This document shows, one piece after another, positions 53,229 to 63,818 of a stretch of DNA of 64,000 nt. Below the pieces are notes generated by a model. That model was not told where the DNA came from. It was given only the letters and a program-made list of their open reading frames with translations, and made no database searches. The translations under genes were made by a program, and so were the position numbers. Numbering within the stretch: the stretch's first letter is position 1; each line of letters starts with the position of its first letter. Source of the stretch: Taenia hydatigena (lineage: Eukaryota > Platyhelminthes > Cestoda > Cyclophyllidea > Taeniidae); assembly GCA_036345935.2 (NCBI GenBank), contig JADWOT020000008.1:11267672-11331671 (forward strand). Direction: 5' to 3'.

Positions 53229-55917
53229 TCAACGAGAACCAGGAGAAGGGAGAAAGTTGAGGAGACGAGGGACAATGGTGGACTCAAGATGACCCTCAAT
53301 GCGACTGCGCAGCACCGAGGGTCCCAGAACCTGTGAGAGCGTCGCCAAACACTCCTCCGCGGCCGCAACCGCAAGTGGCTGATTTGTCGACACCGCCCAT
53401 GCAATCACCGGTAGTAAAAAGTCCAGGTTTCGCTTAAAGTCCGACTTCTGCTGCCCCTCGCAAAGCGCCTTTATCGTATAACAAGCTGTCGATAAAAAGT
53501 GTCGAAGCGTCAGTGTCCAAAACAATGAATTTTATGGAATTAAAAAGCATGAAAACAAACCAGTCTCGAGAAGGTAGGGATGGTGCGGATAGTGTGTGAG
53601 TGATGTTGCATTGACCATTTTCTCAAGAAGCCTGTCAGTCACCTTCTGGGGTGCATATATGCCCATTTCACCTATGAGACGGATAGCTCCATCGGCTCTT
53701 TCCCATAACTGACTTGGCCTTTGGAAAGTATCATCCATGCAACAACCACTTCCACCTATAATACCAAAAAACATGTTAAATGAGGCACATCAATCAAGTT
53801 AAGTTAATACAGCCGGAACACTAGCCTTTGCTAGCCCTGGTAGCGAGAGAACCGCATGAATACATGACTTGATTGGTGTGCTTTTCGTCATGTGCCTCGT
53901 TGCCTGAACGCACAACAACATTGGCACCGGGGCCGCGAGACATCGACGCGGCACCCTTGGAGTCCGCAGGTTGATCCACTATGTCGTCCAACTGCTTTTC
54001 TGCAAAGTCCAAGTACATCTACAAGGCATTTTACGAAGCCTCGATTAATCACAACACTTAGAGTCAAGTCGAAGAAGAAAGGTATCTCGGATAGACCTTC
54101 TCTAGCTCCGGATCGTTGGCTCCTTGCAGAACCTTGGCGATGGAGGCAGCCGCACCTTCTCGCACCGAGGGAATGCAATCGACAAGGTTGTGCAGGAAGC
54201 GCTCGGCCATAAGATCGACATAACCAGCGGCGCGAGTCTCCGCAGGAAAGACCGAGACGAGGTTACCCAAACCGATGCAGGCTGCGTCTCGAACTGGCCA
54301 ACTTTGGTCCTTGAAGCACACCGTCAGTGCCTCCAGTAGGCGATTTAGATGCGGCCGTAAGTTGTCACGTGGTAGCTTTATACCTACCTCTGCCATGCAT
54401 GCGCAAGCTGCCTCACGGACCTGTGCGTTTAAGACACCAGAAAGCATAATAATAATACTTGGCCCATTCGGCGTGAATGGGGGGGTCGGACGTCCTACCG
54501 CATACATTCGAAAACCAATCTTGAAAGTGGGAAATGGGGTTTATGAGGTACCCATGCACCACAAAGTGGTGTAAACCAGACTACTAATTCCTCCGCTAGA
54601 CTTTTTGATGGCACTGCATTGGCTAGGCAATAAGTAGTCAGTTTGTGGCATAAACCAAGTCAAAAGTTGATATTGCTGTGACTTACCGCATGGTTTTCAC
54701 TCTTACTCTCCCCCACAAAGTAATCCAGAGTTGGTTCAAGAATGCCAGTAAGAATCTCCCGACCACGACCACCAGTAACCTCGCACCAAGTCTGCTGGCT
54801 ATAGACCTTAACTCCTTCAGCCACGTAATAACGACTCAAACACAGTGGTGGAAGCAGAATTGGATAAAGGCTTTGGTGACTTTGTCCAGGTGGTGGTGGT
54901 ACTTGAAACAGAAGACGAGTGGTTTTTAGTGCAGCCATTCTCACCTGTGAACGGGAAGATAGTTTAATAACGAGGGTCGAATAAGAACTATGGCACGATA
55001 ACAAACCGCTTACTCGACTCCAGTTGTCGCCTAGACCAGTTCTCAGCTGCTGCGCCACACGTATGTAATCTGAAATATTGCCTTCTCCAGAACCTTCGCA
55101 GCCTTGATTTTGTATGATAGTGCTCAAAACGTCATAACCAGTTTCGCGAACAAATCTATTCGTGTGACTGACAGCCTTGAAAACTATTGTCAGAATATCT
55201 GGGTCACAGCACGTTTTAAAGCGTTCTGAACCCAAACCACAAACACAAAAATGAAGACATTTCATCCAGGTCTCAAGGTTTTTCCAGCCAGCGGTATCAT
55301 GAAAGAGGGTGAGAGAGCTCTTGCTTAGATTAGGATTAGTGTCCTACAGTAAATGCAAAAACGTTATGGTATATCGATACCAAGCAATAAAGGCAGCATA
55401 ATCCCTCACCATAACCAAATCAAGCTCCTTTTGAGCCTCTTCTTGCTCTTTGGCAGGATTGAGTGGGTCCCTATTCAAGTTGTCCTCGATTCCTTCTTTG
55501 ATTCTTGGAAGAAACCTTGCGAAAACTTGGACGCCGCCAAGGTTACAAAGAACGCCCATCAGTTCACCCGCGGCGATACGGACTCGATATTCATAGTGAG
55601 AATCCATTTCGGGGAGCTTTTCAGTCAACGCTTCTCTGAAGTTGTAGGCATCCAATAAGGAGGTCGAAACTTTCTCAAGTAAAATACGTGCAAAAGTGCA
55701 AGCACCATATATCTAAAAACCATTTATGAACATCTCACCATACGTCTTCCCATTCGTGTAAGTTCTCTGACTTTTCCATAATCCAATCGATCAAATCTTT
55801 AATTTCATTAGCTTCAAACTCCCTTTCTCTCAGAGCTACTTCACCGCGATCACGATCCAGTTTTTTTGGTGCGCATAAAAGCTCAGCAAGTTCCAGCGCA
55901 TCACGCCGCTCACCTTT
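53229..55917 (-). CDS. Conserved HEAT/ARM-repeat protein, N-terminus unresolved
   Basis: Eight phase-matched exons: 55917-55744, 55673-55410, 55343-55014, 54944-54687, 54420-54097, 54018-53826, 53755-53561 and 53485-53229. They total 1995 nt, encoding 664 aa to the stop. Repeated helical pairs typical of HEAT/ARM solenoids are seen: RIAAGELMGVLCNLGG, NRFVRETGYDVLSTIIQ, VREAACACMAEVGIKLP, WPVRDAACIGLGNLVSVFP, PSVREGAAASIAKVLQG and PLAVAAAEECLATLSQVLG. A less repetitive insert holds TNQVMYSCGSLA and GGSGCCMDD. The first listed exon enters through an AG acceptor, so at least one upstream exon is missing. An ATG at 56029 is a candidate, but its donor is poor. I believe this is a conserved family but cannot name it. 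Likely roles of such solenoids are protein-protein scaffolding or transport. Introns are 66-78 bp. The donor after 53826 is GC. Confidence 0.72.
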
Positions 55918-56029
55918 CTGCAAAAATTGCTTCGTAATTATTCGATTGTTACCATTTTTTACAACCTAAATACCACCCCAAAACAATACCCTTGAAGAAC
56001 ACGAACTTGACTATCCCGCTCGAATGCAT

Positions 56030-56430
56030 TGCACCTTAATAAGGTTGAGTGATTGCAAAATTTATGTACCAAGTACATAGACTTGGTGTTTCAAGGATCA
56101 GTTACAAATGAGTTGTTTTTTGCGAACCAACTTTGGTTGCTTTCTAATTAGGTTCAAAATTGTCGAGCCCCTGATACTTATCAAAGTCACTATGATTTCG
56201 CGTTAACCTCGGCATCCTACGCCTTCACACCCTTGAAATAAGTGAACTAACTAGGTGAAGATATTTTTGCAGGCAGTGATTGGAACAAAAAATACAGTTA
56301 ATGGGCGTACACGTCCGGGATACCATATTGCTTTTGGGACTTTATGGCGACTCGTCTGCTACGGGATTCGTGTTCACTAAGCACTTCATGCAATATTTTA
56401 TTTTTTCTGACTCTTGATCTCGATCGCTTG
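56030..56430. other. 5' flank of the HEAT-repeat gene
   Basis: This should hold the missing first exon and the promoter of the minus-strand HEAT-repeat gene. No firm exon was found. Confidence 0.35.
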
Positions 56431-56565
56431 GGTGGCCATATCGCCCTAGCCAATTGGACTGTCCTCCGGGCCATGCCAGCAGTCCTTCCTTCTGCTTGCT
56501 GAATATGTGTGTTCTGCTCTAGTATTACGTCTTCTTTTACCTTCAAGGAAGTCTCGGCACGCTAC
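56431..56565 (+). repeat. 5'-truncated TRIM LTR
   Basis: It matches the TRIM LTR from the GGTGGCCATATTGCCCTAGC block to the GCTACA end, and lacks the first 45 or so bp. It lies 134 bp before a full solo LTR in the same orientation. Confidence 0.7.
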
Positions 56566-56698
56566 ACTTCTCCCTTAAGACTTATTCAAACGAACATGCA
56601 TTGCACAATCCGTTCTATTCTTGGGATAAGAGCACACCAACTAGAAACCAGATGCAAGCCATTATTCGATGCTTCGTCTTTCAATCCTAGAAATGTTA

Positions 56699-56884
56699 TG
56701 TAGTACTTTGTTTGTTAGAACTGCTGGTTTCTGTCAAGGACAGAGAGGTGGCCGTGTTGCCCTAGCAGCGTGGGCTGGCCTCCAGGCCATGCCAGCAGCC
56801 TTTTACCCTCTGTCCGGTGAATATATATATTCTACCCTTGCATTCCACCTTCTTTTGCCTTCAAGGAAGCCTCGGGACGCTACA
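56699..56884 (+). repeat. Solo TRIM LTR with target-site duplication
   Basis: Full-length LTR (186 bp), TGTAGTACTTTG...GGGACGCTACA, closely matching the 32071-32260 LTR. It is flanked by GTTA on both sides (56695-56698 and 56885-56888). The TATA-like GAATATATATATTCT is intact near 56819. No internal region is attached, as expected after LTR-LTR recombination. Confidence 0.82.
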
Positions 56885-57545
56885 GTTAGATTAAGCAGGA
56901 CCTCATCACTCGATCACTTTTTTCTTAGCGGATTACTGATTATTAAATAATTGGTCGATAAACTACGTATGCTGAAAGAGCCTTTCTAATAGCCGTATTC
57001 GAACAAACACTGATCAGATATCAACGTACATCACACCAAGTTTGTTTGCCTCTTGTAGGGTTGGCAAAAATTGTGGCTCTTTAAAGAGGGATGAGCTTTT
57101 GGCGCTTATTTTGCCACTACGTGAACTTAATCTAGAGAAGTCTCAGTTGCGGAATTTTCCAATGAATCATGTCTTCCCTACCATAATTTGGATTTCATGA
57201 ATTTTGACCGAAAAGGCCATTAAGTCCACAATGTTTCTTACGCACGATACTGCATTCATTCATTCGCAAAAATTGTTGATGATGTTGACTGATGGCTATT
57301 CTCACTCAACCTCCCGAGTGGTCGTCGTATTTCGTTCTGCGTGCGATCGTAGTAGACCCTTAACGTTTTATTGGCCGGTATGTTCAAAATTCCGGACATT
57401 ACTTTATTTGCCTTCCACGTTTCGACGAAGACGACCACATAAATGGACGCAAATTTTAATCGTGCAGCACAGCTGCGCATGAGAAGTGGATGGATCCAAC
57501 TGATCGAGAAATCGTTATGGGGACAATGGAATAGTGTAGCCTCAA
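56885..57545. other. Intergenic between a solo LTR and an unidentified gene
   Basis: No supported gene. It contains the 3' flank of the minus-strand gene at 57546-60058. Confidence 0.4.
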
Positions 57546-60058
57546 CTAAGACGTCTTTGTTCCTTTTGAGGGAGGCGATGTATCAGAAGCCTTGGCACAA
57601 TTGCTTCCACAGGACGGTTTACGAGCCAGTTCCTCCGTGTCCATTGTGCCACAAAGTGTGGTAGCTGGAGTTTCGGCTTGAGGAGCGTCGATGCTAGTAA
57701 TGATCTGGCAATTGCCTGAGCTGGGATTGTTACCCTCATGGCGCCCGTGACTACCGTGTTTACTGGCGCTGTGTAAGGGGCTGCTCTGTGATTGGTTCAT
57801 GTAGGGACAATACTGGGGCAGGTTCTGGCTGTCCGTATGGCTGTTTACCAGCTTCAGTAGGCAGGGGTGCCCCCTGGCGTAGTTTGGACGACCGGATATT
57901 GCGCCACTGCTAACGGTCATCTGTTGAGACCTGAGGAAATCAAAGCATGCAAGTGAATGTCTTATAAAGCACACGAGACCTATATTCAATTATTTCATAA
58001 ATAACAGCGTTATTGATGCTCGCGAAACAATCCCTGGGATACCGAAACCCCCAACTTTAGATGGAAAAAAAAAATTCTAGCTTAATAAAGCTACTAGCAG
58101 TGCCGAGCTCTCGTTTCTTGGCTCTCCATGAGCAATCACATTCAAGGCGAGGAATAGGATGACTTGACAAATGCTGGTGCGAGTGTTCATCATAAAATAG
58201 GAATTAGGTTGAGGATTGAATCTCCCGTAATGGCTTCTGCTTCCGCCTGTTAAACATGAGTATTTGTTTCCTTAACGAATGCAGCAAATGAAGCCACGTT
58301 TGGAACTAGAGGAGGTTTTACTGAAAACACTTGGAATAACATGGAGAAACGTTTCGTAAATGCATATAACTGATAAGGTTTAGCAAAACGCAATTTTAAT
58401 GTATAAGACTGAGCAAGGAGTGTCGAATAATCAGTTTCTTTTCGTATCTAGTTGATACATTTGTGCTCGTAAAACATTTCTTATTTAGCAGAAAGATTGT
58501 TTTCACACAGTCCCTCAACTGTGTCCATTGTAGTGTTGCTACATACTTGCCAAGTTTCCAACACATCACAGCAGATGAAAAAGCGTTTGGGTCACTAGTC
58601 AGGTCGTAAGTTGCGTACGCGGTCATGAGGTGCACAAGCTGGCAATTATAATACCTTAATATCTACAATCTGGTCCATATTCACCCAGGAGCTTTTATGC
58701 ACTTACAAGACGCAACAGATTATTAAAATGTCAAAACCGGGATTGGAATAACGCTTCTTGACATTTTTCTGTTTGTTGGGCCTATTCTTCGGCAAGAGAT
58801 GTAAAAAACCGTGGATAAAAATTGCGTGTTCAGTACAGATGCAACAAAACGCAATTACGGCTAAAACAAGAAGGAATAATGCGTCTTCCAGAATTGGCAA
58901 TCGAAGTGTGAGGCTTGAGACGTGTTACTTCAAAAACGAGCATTAACTCACTCTACGTGGACGAAGAAATCCGCAAACGATATGTAAATTTCATTTTTGG
59001 GAGTAGCAATTATCTCCAGATTTCTTGTGGACAAACTCAATCCGCCCGTAAGGGGTGAGACGACGAGGGAATTGAGCTGCTCCCCATGCATCCATGAAAG
59101 GCTTACATCGCCGTTCAAACGTTGTTCAATTCGAGCATCACCCAGGTAAACTATAAAAGAGCTGAGCATCTTACTGGTACTGTCAATAAGTGAGCTTACT
59201 CGTGAGACCACTGGCGTCTTTCTGAATTACCGAAGAGTTGACTAGGTCTAGCAGTTTCGGTTCTTCATTTACTTTATCCAATCCCGACTTCTTCAAGATG
59301 TCTGGAGTGCGATCACGATCAAAGAAGTCCATCGATACTGGTCTGCATTGAGCCCAATGATGCATGGTCAGTCGGTAGTACTCGTTCTCATTCTTAACGA
59401 AACTCGGCTTCTCAGTCCGCAGTAATATCTGTCGCTCCTTGTCAAATGTGATTGAGAGCTTTTCGTGGTGAATATTAATAAGCCCGCGGCAGTTAAAATG
59501 ATACACGTATCCATATTGACAATTTTCACTAAGTGCTAACGCAGAGTTATTGCGATAGTTGATCAAGCGATAAGCCGTTCCTGACCTTTCAAGAACAACA
59601 TAAGCTGACAGTCTCAGATGAATGACAGATTCTTTGGATAAATACAGTTGAGGACTTGAAAGTGCTGCTAAACTGAAATCGCCTTCACAAGGTACCTGTT
59701 CCAGCACTTTTGAACAGTATTGCCATTCGGAAGGTGGATACATGGGAAATGCTGTTTCTGAACCCATACCGCCCTGAAAGGTTATCTTATTTAAATCTAC
59801 TGTGCTAGCATCACCACACACAGAGCTGCCTGTTAAATCGTAGCCATATGGAACGAAAGTTGACATCATTTTTGAGCCATTGGGAAATGGAAAATTATCA
59901 AGTGGATCTAGGTTGTACATTGAATCGTCCTCGGTAAATTGCCTAGTGGATGCACACAGTCGTGCGTAGCAGAGTTCGCAGTTGCACATAATCTCTGACA
60001 GTGGATGTACATCTTCCTCGTGGATATTGCTTGAATTTGAAAATGCACGAGTTGTCAT
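57546..60058 (-). CDS. Unidentified 480 aa protein
   Basis: Three exons, 60058-59200, 59150-58952 and 57930-57546, join with correct phases (1, then 2) and good donors (GTAAGC, GTGAGT). They total 1443 nt. The first exon is open for a further 230 nt upstream of the ATG chosen at 60058. That ATG was preferred because the upstream part looks non-coding, but an earlier start or exon is possible. A Cys cluster (MCNCELCYARLC) is followed by a beta-rich middle (VIHLRLSAYVVLERSGTAYR, QYGYVYHFNCRGLINIHHEK) and a second beta-rich block (YLGDARIEQRLNGDVSLSWM). The last exon is a Ser/His/Asn-rich tail. The two beta blocks are reminiscent of polo-box-like folds, but no kinase domain or diagnostic motif is present. 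Function unknown. Confidence 0.6.
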
Positions 60059-60907
60059 TTCTCGAGGCGAAATCGAAGATATGGTAATTGCTCCACATAT
60101 GCAGCTCACTACGAGTGACACGTCCCGTGTCAAGCGAATGCAGCAACACGATTGATCAGTCGCATTGCTGGTCGGTTTAAACAATCGATCGATAGTCCCC
60201 CCGCCAACCAGCACACGTCGCGGGCGACCAACCAGCGCAGGAAGGCGCCACAGGCCCTCCACATGCAAACACCACAGCCACTTCCCCACAAAAAACCGCT
60301 ACATTTTGACACCTCCTTGTGATCAAATTCTCATCGGCTTCAACATCAGATGGAGCTCGAGAGTTCGACCAGCACTTTATGCAGGTAGTGTTGAAGTCAG
60401 GACAATTTATCAGCATAGTGAAATTCGGGCTAAATCTAGACGCAGTTGATTGCGCCCCGCTTCCTTTCACCACCAGAAAACTGTATCCTTATGTTGGTAC
60501 AATCCATAAGCCTCTCAAACTCCCGAAGGCATGAGCAATGGCACCAACGAGCTTCAATTTGTCTAAGGAAGTCCGCAAGCGCCCAATCAGCAAAACCCCA
60601 GATAATGGGTCAATTGTGATGAAACAATTTCGAGAGCTGCGGATATGATTTCTAAAATGGTGCCTACCGTCATTTGTGAGTCTCATATTTACTCCTTATC
60701 AGGTCGCAAAGTTGCTGCTTTTGATTTGTGTTGTACAGAAAACAGAGCCTACATTTTGACCTCCAAACCAATTGCTAAAAGAAAAGTGGTGAGTTTTCTC
60801 TGCTGAGGTGACTCATTTTAATATAAAACACCAGCATTGAGAAGTCATCAGGGTGGAACAAGCGTTCGAGGCAAAAATTAGGAACGAGGGAGGTGGTTGA
60901 ATAAAAA
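60059..60907. other. Region between two minus-strand genes
   Basis: Open minus-strand frames at 60177-60473 and 60489-60686 could include a 5' exon of the 480 aa gene. None has a clear splice pattern. Confidence 0.35.
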
Positions 60908-60979
60908 TCACACCGACGCCTCCAAGACAGCTGCTGGCAAGGATAGCTTCGATAAATCCAACATTCCTCGCACCAAATT
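60908..60979 (-). CDS. Possible last exon of the ITPK1-like gene
   Basis: A 72 nt phase-0 exon follows an AG acceptor and reads NLVRGMLDLSKLSLPAAVLE, then ASV and stop. It is phase-compatible with the exon ending at 61469 and amphipathic, as the ITPK1 C-terminal helix would be. Similarity is weak. Confidence 0.28.
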   Translation of the reverse strand, partial: NLVRGMLDLSKLSLPAAVLEASV

Positions 60980-61468
60980 CTCCAAATAAAAGTGAAAATT
61001 TGAAACACAGCTATGATCTGAAGATTGAAATAAAATTTGACCAATTTAGAATTCAGGAATTAAACGGCTAGAAGTTCAAAGGAGGCCTCGTAATGAAGCT
61101 GTTTTAACTATTACCTTCGACTTTGACTCACTTCGAAACAAAATCCCAGCTGACTTGGGCGTTAGAAATACTCCTATTAGTTATAAGAAGATAAACCACA
61201 ACAAACCAATTTTAGCAATCACTACTGCCAACATGTGAAGTAACTACGCTTATCTATCGAAGCAGTGGTTGCGTGATAGAAACGAAGTGCAGTGGATAAA
61301 GGTACTAAAATCAATCAATTAAACCTCCATCCAGTAAAAAAGTAAGTCCGACAGGTTTAAACTGATGACGTTAACCCTCAATGCCTAATGTTGTAACAAG
61401 ATTTTCATGCCGTTTCTTATGCAACGCACAACAAAATAAATTTGGTTGATGCAACAATGGGTTACCAC

Positions 61469-63246
61469 CTTAATTTCATAATCAAAACTGCGCAGATTCA
61501 TAGGTTTTAAGAGGTGTTTTGCCTTTGTTTCGCCATTAACGTCTACAACAGCTAAGTGCTGTTTGCACTCGGCATTGTTAGGGATCACAAAATCGACGCC
61601 CATGAGTTCGAGACGCCTAAGTCTGCAATGTTTGGGACGGCATAAGCCTGAACGCAGAAGGATAATAAACAGACCAAAGCGATTCTGTGTCAGTTGCAAA
61701 GATTGCACAATATTTAATTCAAGCTTTCATAGGATCCACACAGTTGGGATACCCTAACCAATGCTTCACAAATCGAGTTTCCAGTAGTGAGAGGCACACT
61801 CTTTTGGCTCTTGAGAACGCTAAAACACTTCGAACCCTAAACCAGCAATCTAGTAAAGCCTGAAGCAATAAAGTTCACTTATCTTCGCGAATAGAAATAT
61901 AATGCGCGATGTGCCTTGACAACTGGCAAAATGGTAAAAAAGTGTACAAAGTTTCCAGTAAAGCAAACCTTGTTTGAAAAATACATGAGACTATGGCAAA
62001 GGTCATAGTGCAAATCCAAATTTAAGCATTCACCATTAAAACAGCAACTGGTAACAATGGAAGATCTTTGGTGGTGCGATCGTCCAAATAAAAGTGACAA
62101 ACTTCCAATCACAGTCTGGAATTTCAAGCAACCCCAATACGTTAGAATATTTTGATATGAGATCATAGAGAACTTCAGTTTAACAGAGGCATGCCTCATC
62201 AAATAGATTCTGTCTTGTTGCGTCATTCTTTACTGTAAAAAAAAAAATCAAATACCAATAAATTTGGGAATGACACAACGAAGTATTGTCGTTTACAACC
62301 TGGACACACATTGTTGAGGATGGAACAGGAATGCTCTTTGGAAACACCTTGAGAATTAAAAAAGGTTGGTTTACGTTCTAAAACCCACATGTAAACACAT
62401 TAGGAATTAACAATACCTTTAGGCAGATTTCTTATGGAAGGTCTTGTAACGAGATAAAAGAAGTCACCGATGATGTGGGCCTTCAACAAGAACCCGTCGT
62501 GGTTTTCAAAACTGTGCACCACAGATGGACATTTAACCAGACCCAGATCGTCCTCTTTGAAAAGGATCATCATCTAAGCAAGCAGTAACAGATGTTTATA
62601 AAGATACATACCTTAGGGGCCTCTGTTTTCCCGCGCCAGGTAAGAGGCTTACAAACTGAATTTGTCGTAGTTACATGCAAAATTTTATGGGTTAGAAGAA
62701 AAGCAGCAGCATGGAAGGAGCTTTGATCACATTTGAACATAATTTAGGCAAAAAAACAACCCTAGTTCTATTGGCTGACACAAAAAGGCGAATTGTCGGA
62801 CATCGCTTTGTGCACAATACCTTTAAACAGAAAAATAACGAAACTGAGTTAGTTAGCTATCCATTTAACGTCTTACCCGCTGGAAAATTTACATTAGCAT
62901 CTTAAAAGAACAAACATCAATTTCCTGATCACCGACACACAAACAAAAAGATGGCATCAGAACCATGTCGCCTAAAAATAACCAAGAACTGCGGCAATCA
63001 ATCGTAATGCCGGTGAGACACATGGTTGAGAACATAACATTCTTAATTGTTTCAAAACCACAAAAAGCGTTAGTTGAGTAACACCTCCAAACAATGAGAA
63101 GCACTTACCCGGATCCAAAACCTGGACAGCGTGAGCAACACTTTCAAATTGCGAATAACGATTTAAAACCAACGAGACGGCGTCAAAGTGATCAAGGGAT
63201 TTGACAGTAGTATTTGACAACGCATATTTCCAAAAGAAAAAAACGC
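61469..63246 (-). CDS. ITPK1: Inositol-tetrakisphosphate 1-kinase (ITPK1)-like, partial model
   Basis: Exons in order: 63246 to about 62990, about 62700-62612 (acceptor unsettled), 62573-62417, 62347-62300, 62232-62185 and 61647-61469. Matches to ITPK1, an ATP-grasp kinase that phosphorylates inositol phosphates on the route to InsP5/InsP6: RYSQFESVAHAVQVLDP (family ...VLDP), CVSPALRL (ICSPPFMEL), VCKPLTWRGKTEAP, MMILFKEDDLGLVKCPSVVH (HEM-IVF...PCVV), DFFYLVTRPSIRNLPKGVSK, and LMGVDFVI...LAVVDVN. The last keeps the metal-binding D and D-x-N residues. The usual FPGY that follows is replaced by GETKAKHLLKP. A possible upstream exon is 63814-63730 (YEVVKEKIGKPVDVFVNATE) and a possible last exon is 60979-60908. 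The N-terminus was not resolved. Confidence 0.68.
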
Positions 63247-63729
63247 CTATATACATCATTTTATTCTTTTCCATGAGATAAGGGCTTTTATGAATTATTA
63301 GGCCGAAGGGACCTTGACACTCAAAGGGTCGGTTTTCCGATACCTACGAAATACTCGGTAACTTGTTAATAAGTACCTTTAAATATTGGATCGACTCATC
63401 AGGTCTATACAAATAGCTTTACGCAGTGTTTGCGTACCCCTTTACTTCCAGAAAACGCCAGAACCCAAGTTAATCAAATTTCTTCCGCAGAACCCCAACA
63501 CGCCCATAACAATCGCAGCCACAAAATTTCATACTACCCGCGAGATCTCATTTAGGCCGACTTGGGGTTATATGGCTTAAATAAATTCACAAATGCTTAA
63601 GCTTGCGATTTCCACCATTATATAATGCAGCATCTATTTAATTTAAATAGGTGTTACGCCATACCATGTGGACTAGACACGCAGTAGAGTTAACAAAGCA
63701 AATTCAACTTCGATGAAAAGGGAGCTAAT

Positions 63730-63814
63730 CACCTATGAAGATGTGCTTGTACTCAGTAGCATTTACAAAAACATCAACTGGTTTTCCTATTTTCTCCTTG
63801 ACAACCTCATAAAA
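63730..63814 (-). CDS. Possible upstream exon of the ITPK1-like gene
   Basis: An open stretch leaves in phase 1 through a GTGATT donor, matching the phase of the exon beginning at 63246. It reads FYEVVKEKIGKPVDVFVNAT, then EYKHIFI. Its acceptor AG is at 63816-63815, only 3 nt inside the end of a TRIM LTR at 63819. Confidence 0.33.
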
Positions 63815-63818
63815 CTAT

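Noticed and set aside
55240..55275. A 33 bp mini-intron inside the HEAT-repeat exon 55343-55014 (GTCTTC...TTCAG)
   Set aside because: Removing it would create an in-frame stop, whereas reading through keeps the frame open.
57546..60058. Assignment of the 480 aa protein to PLK4
   Set aside because: No kinase domain is present upstream and the beta-rich blocks lack diagnostic polo-box residues.
62711..62905. Plus-strand 64-codon frame near the window end
   Set aside because: It lies opposite the ITPK1-like gene, shows no splice sites or family motif, and starts within an intron/exon of that gene.
63086..63109. A 24 bp mini-intron (GTAAGT...GGAG) after VLDPG in the ITPK1-like gene
   Set aside because: Read-through keeps the frame and gives the right family spacing from VLDP to the CVSPAL motif.
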